From Phymatolithon calcareum (lineage: Eukaryota > Rhodophyta > Florideophyceae > Hapalidiales), in NCBI GenBank assembly GCA_977006965.1, contig OZ345381.1, positions 1,674,001 through 1,738,000 on the forward strand: a stretch of DNA of 64,000 nucleotides. The letters are read 5' to 3'. Within the stretch, counting starts at the first letter, position 1; each line of letters begins with the position of its first letter. Both the position numbers and the translations under genes were made by a program. The notes beneath the pieces are model-generated. The model was not told the origin of the DNA. It made no database searches and saw nothing but the letters and a program-made list of their open reading frames with translations. Shown here in pieces: positions 34,039-43,310 of this stretch.

Positions 34039-35109
34039 TTAGAAAGAGTACACCTTATTCTTCGGCTTCCATCCAGGCGACCACTTTTCCGGGTCAAACT
34101 TGTCCTCCACATACGGGTTACTCTGCGCCTCAATACCATATGCCAATGCCGCCTGGCTCATGTATGAGTAATCTTTGAGAACTTGCGGCTCCCACGGCTT
34201 GACTTTCCTCGTGACCGCCTTTCGAATGTCACTGCTAGGCCAAATGGCCTTAGCATTCTCACCCTTAAGAAGCACAGCCAGTGAAGCAACCTTGCTGCTC
34301 TTGCCTGTACTTGTGCCTCCCGCCGCACTTGCACCGCCTACACTGGCGGCATAGGCGCCAGTAACGAGGCCCTTCATGGCGGATGCCATCTTTGGGAAGG
34401 CCAGAAACTGCTGCTCCTCGTACGTACATCCTCGTGAAGTCGCGATGGCTGTCAGCGACGCGTTGTATCGCATACCCATTATCTCCTTCTTGCTTAGCAT
34501 ACTGGCCCGGTATTTCACCGCAAGTGCGGCAATGCGCGCCTCCTCAGCCTGTCCGGTGGCAGCGCCATCTGCGCATCGCGTAGAGTACACACCTCCGGGA
34601 ACACTCAACGCCGCCGCGTACTGCCGAACGACAGACTGGTGCATGTACTCGGAGGCCAGCTCAGTGGTGCCAAAATAACGGTCGCAGGCCAAAGCGGACT
34701 CACGCGTCGCGAGCACACGAGCACTGGCAGTCGCCGGGAAAGCAGCGATGGAAGCCTCTGCGAAATGCGCGCCCCCGGCTTGACAAAGCGCCTCGCGGCG
34801 GGTGGCGAAGAGATCGGCATATTTGACAGACGGTGGCGCCTGTCGCAAGCGGAACTCGCGCGACAAAACCGCAACGCGTCGCTCATCGGCAGAACCGGTC
34901 GCAGCTCCCTCCGTACATTGCGGGGCGTACACACCGCCTGGGGCGCCCATCTGCTTCGCGGATCTCACGGCACTTTCTGCAATGTAGACGTCGGCGACGG
35001 ACATTCTCGCAATGTTGCTGCGTACAGGAGAGACGCGCAAGTGCTGAGCATTGCCTGCGAACGGAGTGGTGCGCAGCCCTATTGGCGCGGTAAACGCGGT
35101 GCCGACCAT
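34039..35109 (-). CDS. Phycoerythrin gamma subunit, plastid precursor (356 aa)
   Basis: Gamma subunits are red-algal nuclear proteins that sit in the central cavity of phycoerythrin hexamers, link them in phycobilisome rods and carry bilins on cysteines. The N-terminus (about residues 1-36) is rich in Ala, Arg, Ser and Thr with few acidic residues, as in a plastid transit peptide. The mature part shows the internal duplication typical of the family: P-G-G-V-Y...C-x-E/D-G-A-A-T-G at about 57-73 and again at about 171-187, each followed by a helix with E-A/E-R-R/I-A-L. Five cysteines (65, 109, 142, 179, 228) are candidate bilin sites. The C-terminus is aromatic and basic (P-G-W-K-P-K-N-K-V-Y-S-F). 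Length fits the family once the transit peptide is allowed for. It starts at the only ATG near the frame start and needs no intron. It is divergent from the carrier gene. Confidence 0.85.
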   Translation of the reverse strand: MVGTAFTAPIGLRTTPFAGNAQHLRVSPVRSNIARMSVADVYIAESAVRSAKQMGAPGGVYAPQCTEGAATGSADERRVAVLSREFRLRQAPPSVKYADLFATRREALCQAGGAHFAEASIAAFPATASARVLATRESALACDRYFGTTELASEYMHQSVVRQYAAALSVPGGVYSTRCADGAATGQAEEARIAALAVKYRASMLSKKEIMGMRYNASLTAIATSRGCTYEEQQFLAFPKMASAMKGLVTGAYAASVGGASAAGGTSTGKSSKVASLAVLLKGENAKAIWPSSDIRKAVTRKVKPWEPQVLKDYSYMSQAALAYGIEAQSNPYVEDKFDPEKWSPGWKPKNKVYSF

Positions 35110-35551
35110 GTTTTCAATCCTCGGGGACGACCCTTGCTCTCAAGAGGGCAGTGATTTTCCGCCAAACCTCACGCCTTAAAAAAGGCGATGGGATTCTGTG
35201 TGGCAGTTGCGTGGATAACTTCATTGTTCAGATTTTTGAGGTTTTTGCAAAACGTGACGAATTCTGCACCAAAGACCTCATCCTGGCTGCTTGAGATCTG
35301 GCGAGCTCATCAGTGCACACCCATGTATCATAATACGTCTCATATGAAGCATTACAGAATGCCTTTGACGAGCCACGTGTATCATGAACGCATTACAGTG
35401 TATGATTACATCTTACAGCTGTCCTCAGCTCAACCCCGCCATGCAGAATGGTAGCTCAGATCGGTCGGTGGTGGAGTCAAATGCACATTAAGGCGAAGAA
35501 ACTACAAAACTCACGCGGAAGCGTGTGAGAGACAGCGGTGGCGCCAGTCTC
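35110..35551. promoter_or_regulatory. Divergent intergenic region between phycoerythrin gamma and carrier genes
   Basis: About 440 bp must hold both promoters. On the minus strand a CCTTTTTTAAGG stretch (about 35173-35188, itself a short inverted repeat) lies about 65-80 bp upstream of the phycoerythrin ATG and could serve as a TATA-like element. No other motif is clear. Confidence 0.3.
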
Positions 35552-36667
35552 ATGCGCGCGATCGCGCGCATCGACGGGCGTTTCGCTGGCGGGCGTGGTC
35601 GTGGCATCTCTAGTCTTCGTTTTGGGGGTGGGCGGGCAATGTCTCAGGTTTGCCGCGCATCGAACTCATCGGATGAGGAGAGCGGACAAACTCGCGCATC
35701 GGCCGCGCCGGCCGTCTCCGAAGGCGCACTGAGCCCCCAAATTACTCAGTTTGGTGCTGGTGCTGTTGCTGGTCTGGTGAACACTCTGGTTCTATCGCCG
35801 CTTGACGTAGTGAAGACAAGATTGCAGGTGCAGGGCAATGGCGGCGCGCGATATCGCGGCGCTATGCACGCGCTACGTACAATGCTTCGAGAAGAGGGTG
35901 CTGGGGCTTATTATCGTGGCTTGTCAGCTTCCGTCTGGGCATTTGTTCCAAATTGGGCGATTTATTGGGCGACATACGAAGCGTGCAAACGGCGATACGG
36001 ATCTGTTCGCAGTGATGCTCCAGCACCAGTTATACATATACTTGCGGCACTGACTGCTGGTGCGGTAACTGCGGTGACAACCGCGCCATTCTGGACACTC
36101 AAATCGCGCCTTCAAACGGACATTGCAATAGGTGCACGACGAAGATACAAGAGTGTTCCACATGGGCTGGCAAAAATTGTGCGCGATGAAGGCTTTTCTG
36201 GGCTCTACAAGGGCCTAACTCCTACCTTGCTCGGACTAGGACATGTCGCAGTACAATTTCCCCTCTACGAATATTTGAAAACCCAACTTTCCGGCGGTGG
36301 CGAGCACGTAAAATCACGAGACGTACTGATTGCATCGAGCTTGTCGAAAATTGCTGCAAGTACAATGTTTTATCCACATGAAGTGCTTCGGACCCGTATT
36401 CAGATTGATAGAAGCGTTTGTCATCGTATTCGGGAACCGGGTCGAATTGTGAATCTTGCAAAGGAAATTTTTCGTCGCGATGGATGGAAAGGTTTTTATC
36501 GAGGCTTTGGCGCGAATTTGTTCAGAACCGTTCCTGCCTGTATGCTTACGTTCTCATCGTATGAATTTGCGAAACGGTTTGTGGAGACAAGGGCCGCAGC
36601 AGCCAAAGCGAGAGCTATTGCGGAGGCGGAGCAAGAGAATGATGCCAAGACTATCGCCAGAAGGTAG
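35552..36667 (+). CDS. Mitochondrial carrier (SLC25), NAD/FAD/pyrimidine-nucleotide type (371 aa)
   Basis: It has three carrier repeats with the signature P-x-D/E-x-x-x-K/R: S-P-L-D-V-V-K-T-R-L-Q, A-P-F-W-T-L-K-S-R-L-Q and Y-P-H-E-V-L-R-T-R-I-Q. The third is the form seen in the NAD/folate-FAD/pyrimidine nucleotide branch (yeast Ndt, SLC25A32/33/36), and the second has a Trp in place of the acidic residue as in that branch. Six spans are implied, in the mitochondrial inner membrane. About 60 residues precede the first span, Arg- and Ser-rich, possibly a targeting extension. The first ATG is at 35552; a second at 35639 is possible. The C-terminus is a charged Ala/Glu-rich helix. The exact substrate cannot be read from the sequence. 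Confidence 0.85.
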   Translation: MRAIARIDGRFAGGRGRGISSLRFGGGRAMSQVCRASNSSDEESGQTRASAAPAVSEGALSPQITQFGAGAVAGLVNTLVLSPLDVVKTRLQVQGNGGARYRGAMHALRTMLREEGAGAYYRGLSASVWAFVPNWAIYWATYEACKRRYGSVRSDAPAPVIHILAALTAGAVTAVTTAPFWTLKSRLQTDIAIGARRRYKSVPHGLAKIVRDEGFSGLYKGLTPTLLGLGHVAVQFPLYEYLKTQLSGGGEHVKSRDVLIASSLSKIAASTMFYPHEVLRTRIQIDRSVCHRIREPGRIVNLAKEIFRRDGWKGFYRGFGANLFRTVPACMLTFSSYEFAKRFVETRAAAAKARAIAEAEQENDAKTIARR

Positions 36668-37896
36668 CATTTGCATTCATTTGACAGTTTCTGCATTTTT
36701 GGTAAAGAAGAATGCTACCTTCAACTTTTCGGAAATGGTGACTGAACCTTGGAAGTCTTGCCGCGCACTGGGGCTGTCCGCGAGCTTAACATTCGTTGCG
36801 GACGAGATGCCGCGCAATAATTTTGTGAAGAAGTGGCGGATCTGGGCACGCAATACCATTTCCTTGGGCAACCAGCACTTTGGCTGATGGTAGAGTGTCA
36901 AGCAGAAGCTAGAAGAATGTGTGCGTCATCCTGGGCACCACAAGGTGGTCGAAAAGCTTGCAAATTGCTGTCGCGGGAAGCGCGACTGTACGGACCGGCA
37001 AGGTCTGGTAAGTGCCATTGATACCGAGTCGCACTCCATCTCGACGAGAATCAATAATGCTGCTGATTTGCTCATACTGTGGTCTGGATAATGCGACTGC
37101 AACATGCGGCAAATTTTGTAAAGGGCTTTGAGGCAGCAGCCGTTGTGGTCCTGTTTACCAGTTGGACTCTGGTGTTCTCGTCAGCAGCTCCCTCTCCGGG
37201 TGGGTATGCGAAGGTAGTGCTGTTGATGGTGCGATTTTTGCTGTTCGTGAATGCCGCTGATGGCGTCCGCGGCACGAAACCCTAATGAGGCCCTAATTGG
37301 TCCAAAAGCTTTGTTGGCCTCATTAGCTGCTCTAGATTTCGCCTCCCACTTGGTGTCGAATCGAGTCGAGATGTGCAAGGAGGCGGCCAACCTATTGCCA
37401 ATCGTGGCAGACATGTGCTGCAAAGAGACACATTAAGCTGATTTCGCATGAGACCAGTGCGCAAGAGAGTGGATTGGCCCGGGACTGAATGCTGGCAAGA
37501 CGAAGTGCCGCCGTCATTGTTATATCGACGACACTTTGTTGGGCAATTAGTGTGTGTCGACAAAGAAGCCAAGTTGCTCCGGAAGTATTGTACACTAGTT
37601 GACTGTGGATATGCGGATACTGACCTGACCTGATTTGCGGTGTGTGCTGATGACAAATGGCAAACAAACTGTCTCTCTCCTACAGCGCGGAGCGGGCAGA
37701 TAGAGATATTGTCCAAGTGCAGTTATTCATTCATATACTTTGGAACAACTGATGCAGTCGCGATATTTAATAGCTCCACATACCTTATTACCTACCGTTC
37801 TCTTCCTCACCAAGAGGACCACGTCGACAATGTACATGCGCAGAAGCACGCACTCAAAAAATGAGGCAGCAGACAGAGCGAACTTTAGTGCATTCT
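36668..37896. other. No confident gene between carrier and Psb27
   Basis: Several short frames on both strands. A consensus splice donor (TCTGGTAAGT, about 37006-37015) follows a ~55-codon plus frame, so a small multi-exon gene is conceivable, but I could not assemble a convincing protein. The 3' flanks of both neighbours also lie here. Confidence 0.3.
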
Positions 37897-38400
37897 CTAT
37901 CTCCCACGCTGCAACGCACGGTCAATCTCATTAAACTGCTGATTGAGTCGTTTTTTCCGCTTCTCCGGAACGGGATACTGATTCCCATAACTCGCATAGT
38001 GACCGCTAAGCGTATTAATCGCAGTGTACAGCGTGTTGAAGCTCGTGGAACCGGACACCTTTCCGTTGCGCCGATACAGCGCCACAAAGTCGTTCATCTC
38101 AGTGCGCGTCTTGGCCACCGCCTCCGTCATGCCCGGCGCTCCGCGCGCAAGTTCGCACGCAGACCGCATATCCCCCAGAAGACGAGCGGCGTCCACCTTG
38201 TAGTCCCCGGACATCGAGCCGCGCGCCAGAGCCGGCAGAGCGGGCAGAGCGACGCTGGCCGCTAGCGCGGCTCCCAGATGCAGAACTGCGCGCCGGGACG
38301 GGGCGGCCGCCATGCGCGGTGCAGGGCGGGAGATGCTGGCGGGCGGCGATGCGCCGAGCTGCGTTGGCAGCGCGGTCGCTGCGGCGAACGCGCTCGTCAT
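37897..38400 (-). CDS. psb27: Photosystem II assembly protein Psb27, thylakoid lumen precursor (167 aa)
   Basis: Psb27 is a four-helix lumenal protein that binds CP43 during photosystem II assembly and repair. The mature part (about residues 60-167) carries family phrases: T-E-M-N-D-F-V-A-L-Y-R-R, then V-S-G-S-T-S-F-N-T-L-Y-T-A-I-N-T-L-S-G-H-Y and, at the end, L-N-Q-Q-F-N-E-I-D-R-A-L. The first 59 residues are a bipartite leader: a Ser/Ala/Pro-rich plastid part, then a twin-arginine motif (S-R-R, residues 35-37), a hydrophobic core and an A-L-A cleavage site near residue 59. There is no lipobox cysteine, so unlike cyanobacterial Psb27 it is not lipid-anchored. The ATG at 38400 is chosen; an upstream ATG 16 codons earlier adds a hydrophobic stretch that does not suit a leader. 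Confidence 0.88.
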   Translation of the reverse strand: MTSAFAAATALPTQLGASPPASISRPAPRMAAAPSRRAVLHLGAALAASVALPALPALARGSMSGDYKVDAARLLGDMRSACELARGAPGMTEAVAKTRTEMNDFVALYRRNGKVSGSTSFNTLYTAINTLSGHYASYGNQYPVPEKRKKRLNQQFNEIDRALQRGR

Positions 38401-38852
38401 CGTGTGGTGTTTTCCTAAGAAAGTGAACGGGAAAATGCAAACAAACACTTTGACCTGTTTGGTGATGAGGAGAAATTAATGCACAGGATCTCCGGCAGGT
38501 CAGGTCGTGCGGGCTCAGGTATGAGAAACGGCATTTGATCTCGTGGGCAATGACGCATCACCGCATTTCGACATCCTTGCGGCTGCCATTGCACAACCTG
38601 CCAGCCCAAGATCGGAACGCACGGCGCAATCTGCATCATGCAGGTTTTCACCCACAACCCGCTTTCAATGTGATTTCGCATAAATCCATCCGCCGCTCTT
38701 GTCGTGATTGCTCAATATTGAAAAACTGTATGGTCCACTGAAGTTGTCAGGAACGCTTCCATGTGTCTCATCACCAGCATTTAGACGAGAACCAGAACTT
38801 CCCCCTTCGTCCTGTTCAATTACACAAATTTCAGCTCCGCTCTGACTCTGGA
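38401..38852. other. Intergenic (Psb27 upstream, glycosyltransferase 3' side)
   Basis: Holds the Psb27 promoter and the 3' end of the glycosyltransferase gene. No coding feature. Confidence 0.5.
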
Positions 38853-40742
38853 TCATCCGTCAGTGCCAGTAACACCTTCATCGACAACACCTTTCAGCGA
38901 GAATAATACATCTCCACCCGTATCGCGCTCTTCACTCTCCTCCACCGTCAGACGCGGTCCCCCACCGACGTCCTCCTCCTCCCCACTTCTCACCACGCCC
39001 TCACCGTTCGCCACGCCAATCCCTCCCTCCGTCCCCCCATCTCGGTCCCCCATAAACCTCGAATAATACTGCCACGTCCATCTCTGCGCCCTCTCCATCT
39101 TCCCTCCGCACGCCCTCATTTCCAAACTCCCTCCCTCCCCGACAGAAAGGCATCTCACCCCGCCATCCTCCCTCGCACGCACACTCGTGTCACTTCCCCT
39201 CGCCACCTCCCACACCTGCATCTCTCTCCGCTCATACGTGCAAATCCTCGCCACCACGCGCCCATCCTCGCGCGTCATACACGCCGCCGTCATCTTCGGC
39301 GCCGCCACAACAAACCCAGCCTCTGTGAACAGCATCACACTGCCCTCCTTACAATCCGCCATCCCCACAAACTCATCCTCGACGAGCGCAACACATCTCC
39401 CCGTTCCGCTGCGCAGCGTGCCCCATGCGCGAGGCACCTTCCCGTCTCCGAGTAGACGGTCGGCAGACGCCTGCAGTTCCGGGAACGCCACCCGCATATA
39501 TGCTTCGAACGACGCACACTTCCCGCGCACTCGCACAGCACGCGACGCAGAAACCGGTGCATCGTTCGCAAGCTGCGCGAGAAACGCATATCTCCCCATC
39601 CACCTGCGCGCCGTGTCGAGTCTGCGCAACCGTGCGCCAGCTCCATCCGGAGCCATGCACGCGGGCGAGATGGCCACCGTCGCGCACGGCGCGACCGCCA
39701 CGGATCCGCCGCACAACCATGCACGCAGCGCGAATTCGGTCCGTCCTCTGCGGCCGATACCTCCGATTTCACGGAGAAACCTGGAGGATACCGCGAAATC
39801 CGGACCGGGCAGAAGGGGCGACGGTATACGCGCGGCGGAGGTGGACGATCGTGACCGGAAAAAGGTCACTGGATGCAGCGCCCAATTGTGTCCGAGGATG
39901 GGGCTTCGCATCACGGAACGCTTCGGCAGCTCAAGTGTGCGCGAGTGAAGCATATGAGCCGCTGGGACGACGAGTGAGGCACGACGGGTCTTTATACCGT
40001 CTTCAGCGAGTTCGGACAGCAGGGGTTGCAGCCAGTTCGAGCCCGGTTCCGTTCCGGCAGTCAGAAATACCAGCGCTGAGGTGCGTGCATGTCGCGCGCC
40101 GACGTCGCGCAGGGCGGCGGCCGCGAGCCATGGGTCGCGTTCGCGCGGGGGACAAATTTGCGCGTGCAGTATGCGTGTCTTTGGCAGTTGTTGCAGCGCG
40201 ATTGATGTCGTTCTGCTCAGTGCATCGGTGCAAGTTGACACTATTATCTTCGCGAGGAGGGATGGGGCGCTACGGTGCAGCACGGAACGCACAGTGCGCA
40301 ACACGGCGCTGCCCGGTGTATCTGGCGGAGCGGCGATGACGACGACGGCGCGCGGGAGAGAGCGCATATTGGATGCTGATAGGTACCACTGGTTCTTGCA
40401 CGACAGAGGAGCGTGCAACGGAAGCAGGCGATCTGGTAGTTTATTGCTTACGGTCACGTTGTAGCACACGTTTCTGGGTTTAGTTCCCTCCTCAGGGGAG
40501 AGTAACTGCATGGGAAGACGACCGTGCAAGCCAACGATTCCATCGCCGATTGCAGATCCTTCTGATTCGAATGCACGACGCTCACGAAAGCGAGCGAGCA
40601 GAGAGACAGAGGCGAGAAGGACGAGAAAAAAGATGAGCGGTGCGAATGCGCGTGAGCGTGCGCGGACCTGGATCGCGAACCAACGTCGTGCCAACCGGGT
40701 CCGCTGCGCTGCACTCAACATTCCGTCGTGAAGTTGGGTCAT
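38853..40742 (-). CDS. GALNT-like (GT27-type) type II membrane protein, DxH motif lost (629 aa)
   Basis: Architecture matches polypeptide GalNAc-transferases of the Golgi: short basic tail, signal-anchor (about residues 33-52), stem, GT-A-like region (about 129-370) and C-terminal ricin-B-like trefoil (about 440-560) with six cysteines in pairs. The family phrase 'TVrSVlnRsP--LL-eIilV' is present as T-V-R-S-V-L-H-R-S-A-P-S-L-L-A-K-I-I-V-S. The metal-binding D-x-H after 'L-V-F-L' is T-A-G (228-230), although the following E and W-L-x-P-L-L are kept. The later 'GGENxE' is R-R-G-R-T-E, and the last metal-ligand His is not seen near 358. So the fold seems kept but catalysis unlikely. The start at 40742 is chosen because copies 2 and 3 align from it. 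The low-complexity tail (570-629) is acidic and Gly-rich. A lectin or chaperone-like role is possible. Confidence 0.7.
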   Translation of the reverse strand: MTQLHDGMLSAAQRTRLARRWFAIQVRARSRAFAPLIFFLVLLASVSLLARFRERRAFESEGSAIGDGIVGLHGRLPMQLLSPEEGTKPRNVCYNVTVSNKLPDRLLPLHAPLSCKNQWYLSASNMRSLPRAVVVIAAPPDTPGSAVLRTVRSVLHRSAPSLLAKIIVSTCTDALSRTTSIALQQLPKTRILHAQICPPRERDPWLAAAALRDVGARHARTSALVFLTAGTEPGSNWLQPLLSELAEDGIKTRRASLVVPAAHMLHSRTLELPKRSVMRSPILGHNWALHPVTFFRSRSSTSAARIPSPLLPGPDFAVSSRFLREIGGIGRRGRTEFALRAWLCGGSVAVAPCATVAISPACMAPDGAGARLRRLDTARRWMGRYAFLAQLANDAPVSASRAVRVRGKCASFEAYMRVAFPELQASADRLLGDGKVPRAWGTLRSGTGRCVALVEDEFVGMADCKEGSVMLFTEAGFVVAAPKMTAACMTREDGRVVARICTYERREMQVWEVARGSDTSVRAREDGGVRCLSVGEGGSLEMRACGGKMERAQRWTWQYYSRFMGDRDGGTEGGIGVANGEGVVRSGEEEDVGGGPRLTVEESEERDTGGDVLFSLKGVVDEGVTGTDG

Positions 40743-41161
40743 CTTACGCTTCCTTCGAGTGCAACTCTCATGCTGGGCGTAGTACCACTGCTTGGCAGGG
40801 AAGGTCTTACCGCAGTTGAGTCCCGAATGTGCAAGCGAGGACCAGAGCGACATGTTTGAGACGGCGGGGAATATCATACAGCGACACGTGGTGTACGCGG
40901 AGTGGGTGAAGAGGCGGATCAACTGTTACTGTAGTGGAATTCTTCATCTGCAAGGACCCGCGCTGTGCGTAATTTACAGTATGATCTGATTCGTCCTCCA
41001 GCGAAGAGTGTGACTGAGAATGTTATCGAACATGCTTGGCGATAATGACGAGCTAAAGCCTGAACTTACGATATGGAAATATAATGCGGTTCAGAACCCC
41101 AATGGAGCGATTTGAAATGCGACATCATCCTAAGGTAGGTGTAGTCCCGGCAGAGAGGATC

Positions 41162-41390
41162 TGTGGTCAATTGAAGAGCGATACACTTATTCTAGCGGAA
41201 GCGAACATCGTCGCGGCTTAAGTAGGGTGGAATCGAGCAGTCTCTCATATTCCTGAGGTGGCGCCGACGAACAATATACTAATCGGTACGTTGAGTGTTA
41301 GTCGGTTTCGGCGAATAAGCCCGTTGGGTTCTCTGCCGTTCACAATGCGATGCTGATCGTATCGTTCCAGAGAGTGGAAGTGTCGTTACA
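41162..41390. mobile_element. Short solo-LTR-like insertion in unit 1 only
   Basis: Units 2 and 3 are continuous here (about 46585 and 61250), while unit 1 has 229 extra bp starting TGTGG and ending TTACA. The 5-bp flanks are GGATC on the left and GGTTC on the right, consistent with a slightly mutated target duplication. The interior shares GTACGTTGAGTGTTAGTCGG and a GGCTTAAGTAGGG promoter-like word with the solo LTR at 18529-18955, so it is a shorter, diverged member of that family. Confidence 0.65.
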
Positions 41391-41394
41391 GGTT

Positions 41395-41718
41395 CTATTG
41401 AAAGTTTATGAAATTCTGGAGGGAACTGTCGAGGGAAGAGGGGAGTATCGCACCGAATTCATTTCCGGGAAGGTATAAAATAGCGGTTTGCGAAGGATGT
41501 GAGCACACGCGAGAGAGTGAAATTGAACTCTTAGTCCAAACTAGCCCATTTAATGCAAGCTTCTGGGCAGAGGTGGTGTACTTGTGCGACGGTGGAGAAA
41601 AGTCGGCTGCAAAGCGAGGGTAGAGCAGGTCAAAAGAAGTACCAAGGTACCTTGCTGAGCTAGTGGAATTCAGGCCTCTCGCGACAATGTCCAGACTCCC
41701 CTTTTTATTGGCAAACAT
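41395..41718 (-). CDS. ORF conserved in all three units (copy 1, 107 aa), coding status unsure
   Basis: The ATG-started frame aligns over about 95 residues, without indels, with 46631-46945 and 61298-61612. No family is recognised. The plus strand of the same DNA is also exon-like, ending at GTGAGT, but has a stop in each unit, at different places. Substitutions do not clearly favour synonymous sites in either frame. It may be non-coding DNA that kept an open frame. Confidence 0.25.
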   Translation of the reverse strand: MFANKKGSLDIVARGLNSTSSARYLGTSFDLLYPRFAADFSPPSHKYTTSAQKLALNGLVWTKSSISLSRVCSHPSQTAILYLPGNEFGAILPSSLDSSLQNFINFQ

Positions 41719-42001
41719 ATATTCTTCGCCTGAGTTGGTGAGTTAATTGAATGATTACCTCACGAGGGAGATTCATGTGAGCTGTGAAATGAATGCTGTT
41801 GTTGCACTGCAGTCTCGCTGTTGTTAATATCATTATGAAACAGGTTGATGAGATTGTGAAGCAGTGTTACCTCCCAGCGCACGCGGCTTCATTAAGACAA
41901 TGAATGTGTGAAGTCAAAGATTCTTGACTGTCAGCGTGCATTGATAATCTAGCAATCACTGTTGACAGCCAGCATGGAAGGATTATTCACAAGCACCAGA
42001 A

Positions 42002-42184
42002 ATGACCGACACTCCGCACAACCGCCAAGGTAATCCTTCTGCGGCAGACACACGAATGAAGTCGGGTAGTTCCCGAAATATTGAGCTTAGGCAACGGCGA
42101 AAGAATCGTAACGAGCAAATTTCAGCATTTGGAGTGTCGGTAACCACGTGTGTCACGTTTACACCATGCACATACAGTGGGTGA
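42002..42184 (+). CDS. 60-codon ORF upstream of the zinc-finger ORF, unit 1
   Basis: The protein is basic in the middle (R-N-I-E-L-R-Q-R-R-K-N-R-N-E-Q). The same ORF exists at 47243 and 61909. A block of about 58 bp inside it is identical in all three units, and most of the other differences between units 1 and 2 are at third positions. It ends at GGGTGAGC, which looks like a splice donor. Splicing from 42180 to an acceptor at 42279 would join it in frame to the zinc-finger ORF in units 1 and 3. In unit 2 a different acceptor 4 nt away would be needed. It could be the first exon or an upstream ORF. Confidence 0.45.
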   Translation: MTDTPHNRQGNPSAADTRMKSGSSRNIELRQRRKNRNEQISAFGVSVTTCVTFTPCTYSG

Positions 42185-42288
42185 GCATGCGGCCTAATGC
42201 GAAAAATTTTCGAATCCTGCTCGAAATGCATATTTAAATAGTCCTTACTTTTTCGAGTGGGAAGACAAACTAAGCCAGCTACTCCACC

Positions 42289-42642
42289 ATGTTGTCCTCA
42301 AACAACGATCCGTCAAACAAAGCGCCCTCAAGTAGCACGCCCTCAACCAGCACGGCCTCAACCAGCACTCGCAAGTCTCCCCCGAAGGCGAAGAAAGCCA
42401 TAACTAAGACGGGGACGTCGGGAACAAACTATGATCCGACTAGGGATGCCTACATATGTCCCTTTTGTGGCAGGGTGGCTATGAGCCAAGGTGGCCTCAA
42501 GGTACGACAAATTTTCTACATTTTCAGAGCGTGAGGAACTTCAGCGATCTAACTTCCCTGAGATCTATTTCCTTGTAAAATCTCTCAGCGTCACCAGCAG
42601 TCTAAGCAGTGCGTCAAGAAAACAACTGGAGGCTCTTCTTGA
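42289..42642 (+). CDS. Small C2HC zinc-finger protein, copy 1 (two exons, 88 aa)
   Basis: Exon 1 is 42289-42501, the intron 42502-42588 (87 bp, GTACGA...CTCAG) and exon 2 42589-42642. The intron falls in phase 0 inside the finger, right after G-G-L-K. Joined, the protein has a Ser/Thr/Pro-rich N-terminus, a Lys-rich linker and one finger with C57, C60, H73 and C79 (Cx2Cx12Hx5C), then a short tail ending G-S-S. Without splicing the second half of the finger does not exist, which supports the intron. A single C2HC finger of this type can bind nucleic acid or protein; the role is unknown. Divergent from the glycosyltransferase, about 1.5 kb away. Confidence 0.7.
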
Positions 42643-43310
42643 GAAGTTAGCGCTAGAACTCTTTCTATTTGGGGCGAAAATGTAAGTCTACATTTTAGAA
42701 CCCACTAACGCCTCCGCTCTCCATCATTTCAACTCCTAAAGAGATTTATCACACTCTCGTCTCTTCTTTCATCTGCCCTTGTGAATCTATTAGTTTGTCC
42801 GTCGCCCGTTTCTCTTCCTTCCCCACAATATCATACATCTGTGGCAGTGTGCAGGTGTGCGTAAGCGCTTCACGATTCCACTCATGATCCCTCCTTAGCC
42901 TCCGGGCACGAAAAAAGCATCGGCAATGAAGATACCACTTCTTGCTCTAGCTTCCAAATCCGGAGAAATCTACGACAGATGCAGCTCGTTCCTGCGGACA
43001 CCATTGGTTGTTAGATTAACTGCTTCACGGTTTTTCCCGGTAACTTGGAAATGCTCCTCGGGGAATGTGCCATGGGTGCCGCTGTATTTCTCCTAGTGTC
43101 GCATCTTTCAGACTGACATGTCACCCAGCTCTGCAGCTAGCCACGTTGGTCATTCAGACATCGCAGACGACCCCCTGCTTTCATCTGACTTCATACATGG
43201 ATTCTGGGTTTGCACATTTGCTCAGTTTTTTATTTTCTTGCGGAAAGATCCCCCATACAGTACTCATCCTTGCGCTCGGCGTCGTTGTGAAGTCAGAGTT
43301 GGCGATTACA

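Noticed and set aside
35525-36667. Carrier start at 35525
   Set aside because: That codon is GTG; the first ATG in frame is 35552.
36833-37439. Spliced peroxin-11-like gene
   Set aside because: A few residues (G-G-R-K-A-C-K-L-L) recalled the family and there is a good donor site, but no continuous set of exons gave a family-like protein.
39187-40339. Long plus-strand ORFs of 253 and 304 codons
   Set aside because: They lie antisense to the glycosyltransferase, whose domains and homologous copies define the coding strand; high GC leaves the antisense frames open by chance.
42289-42534. Zinc-finger ORF read without splicing
   Set aside because: The unspliced frame ends after half a finger. 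The spliced form supplies His and Cys at the right spacing in all three copies.
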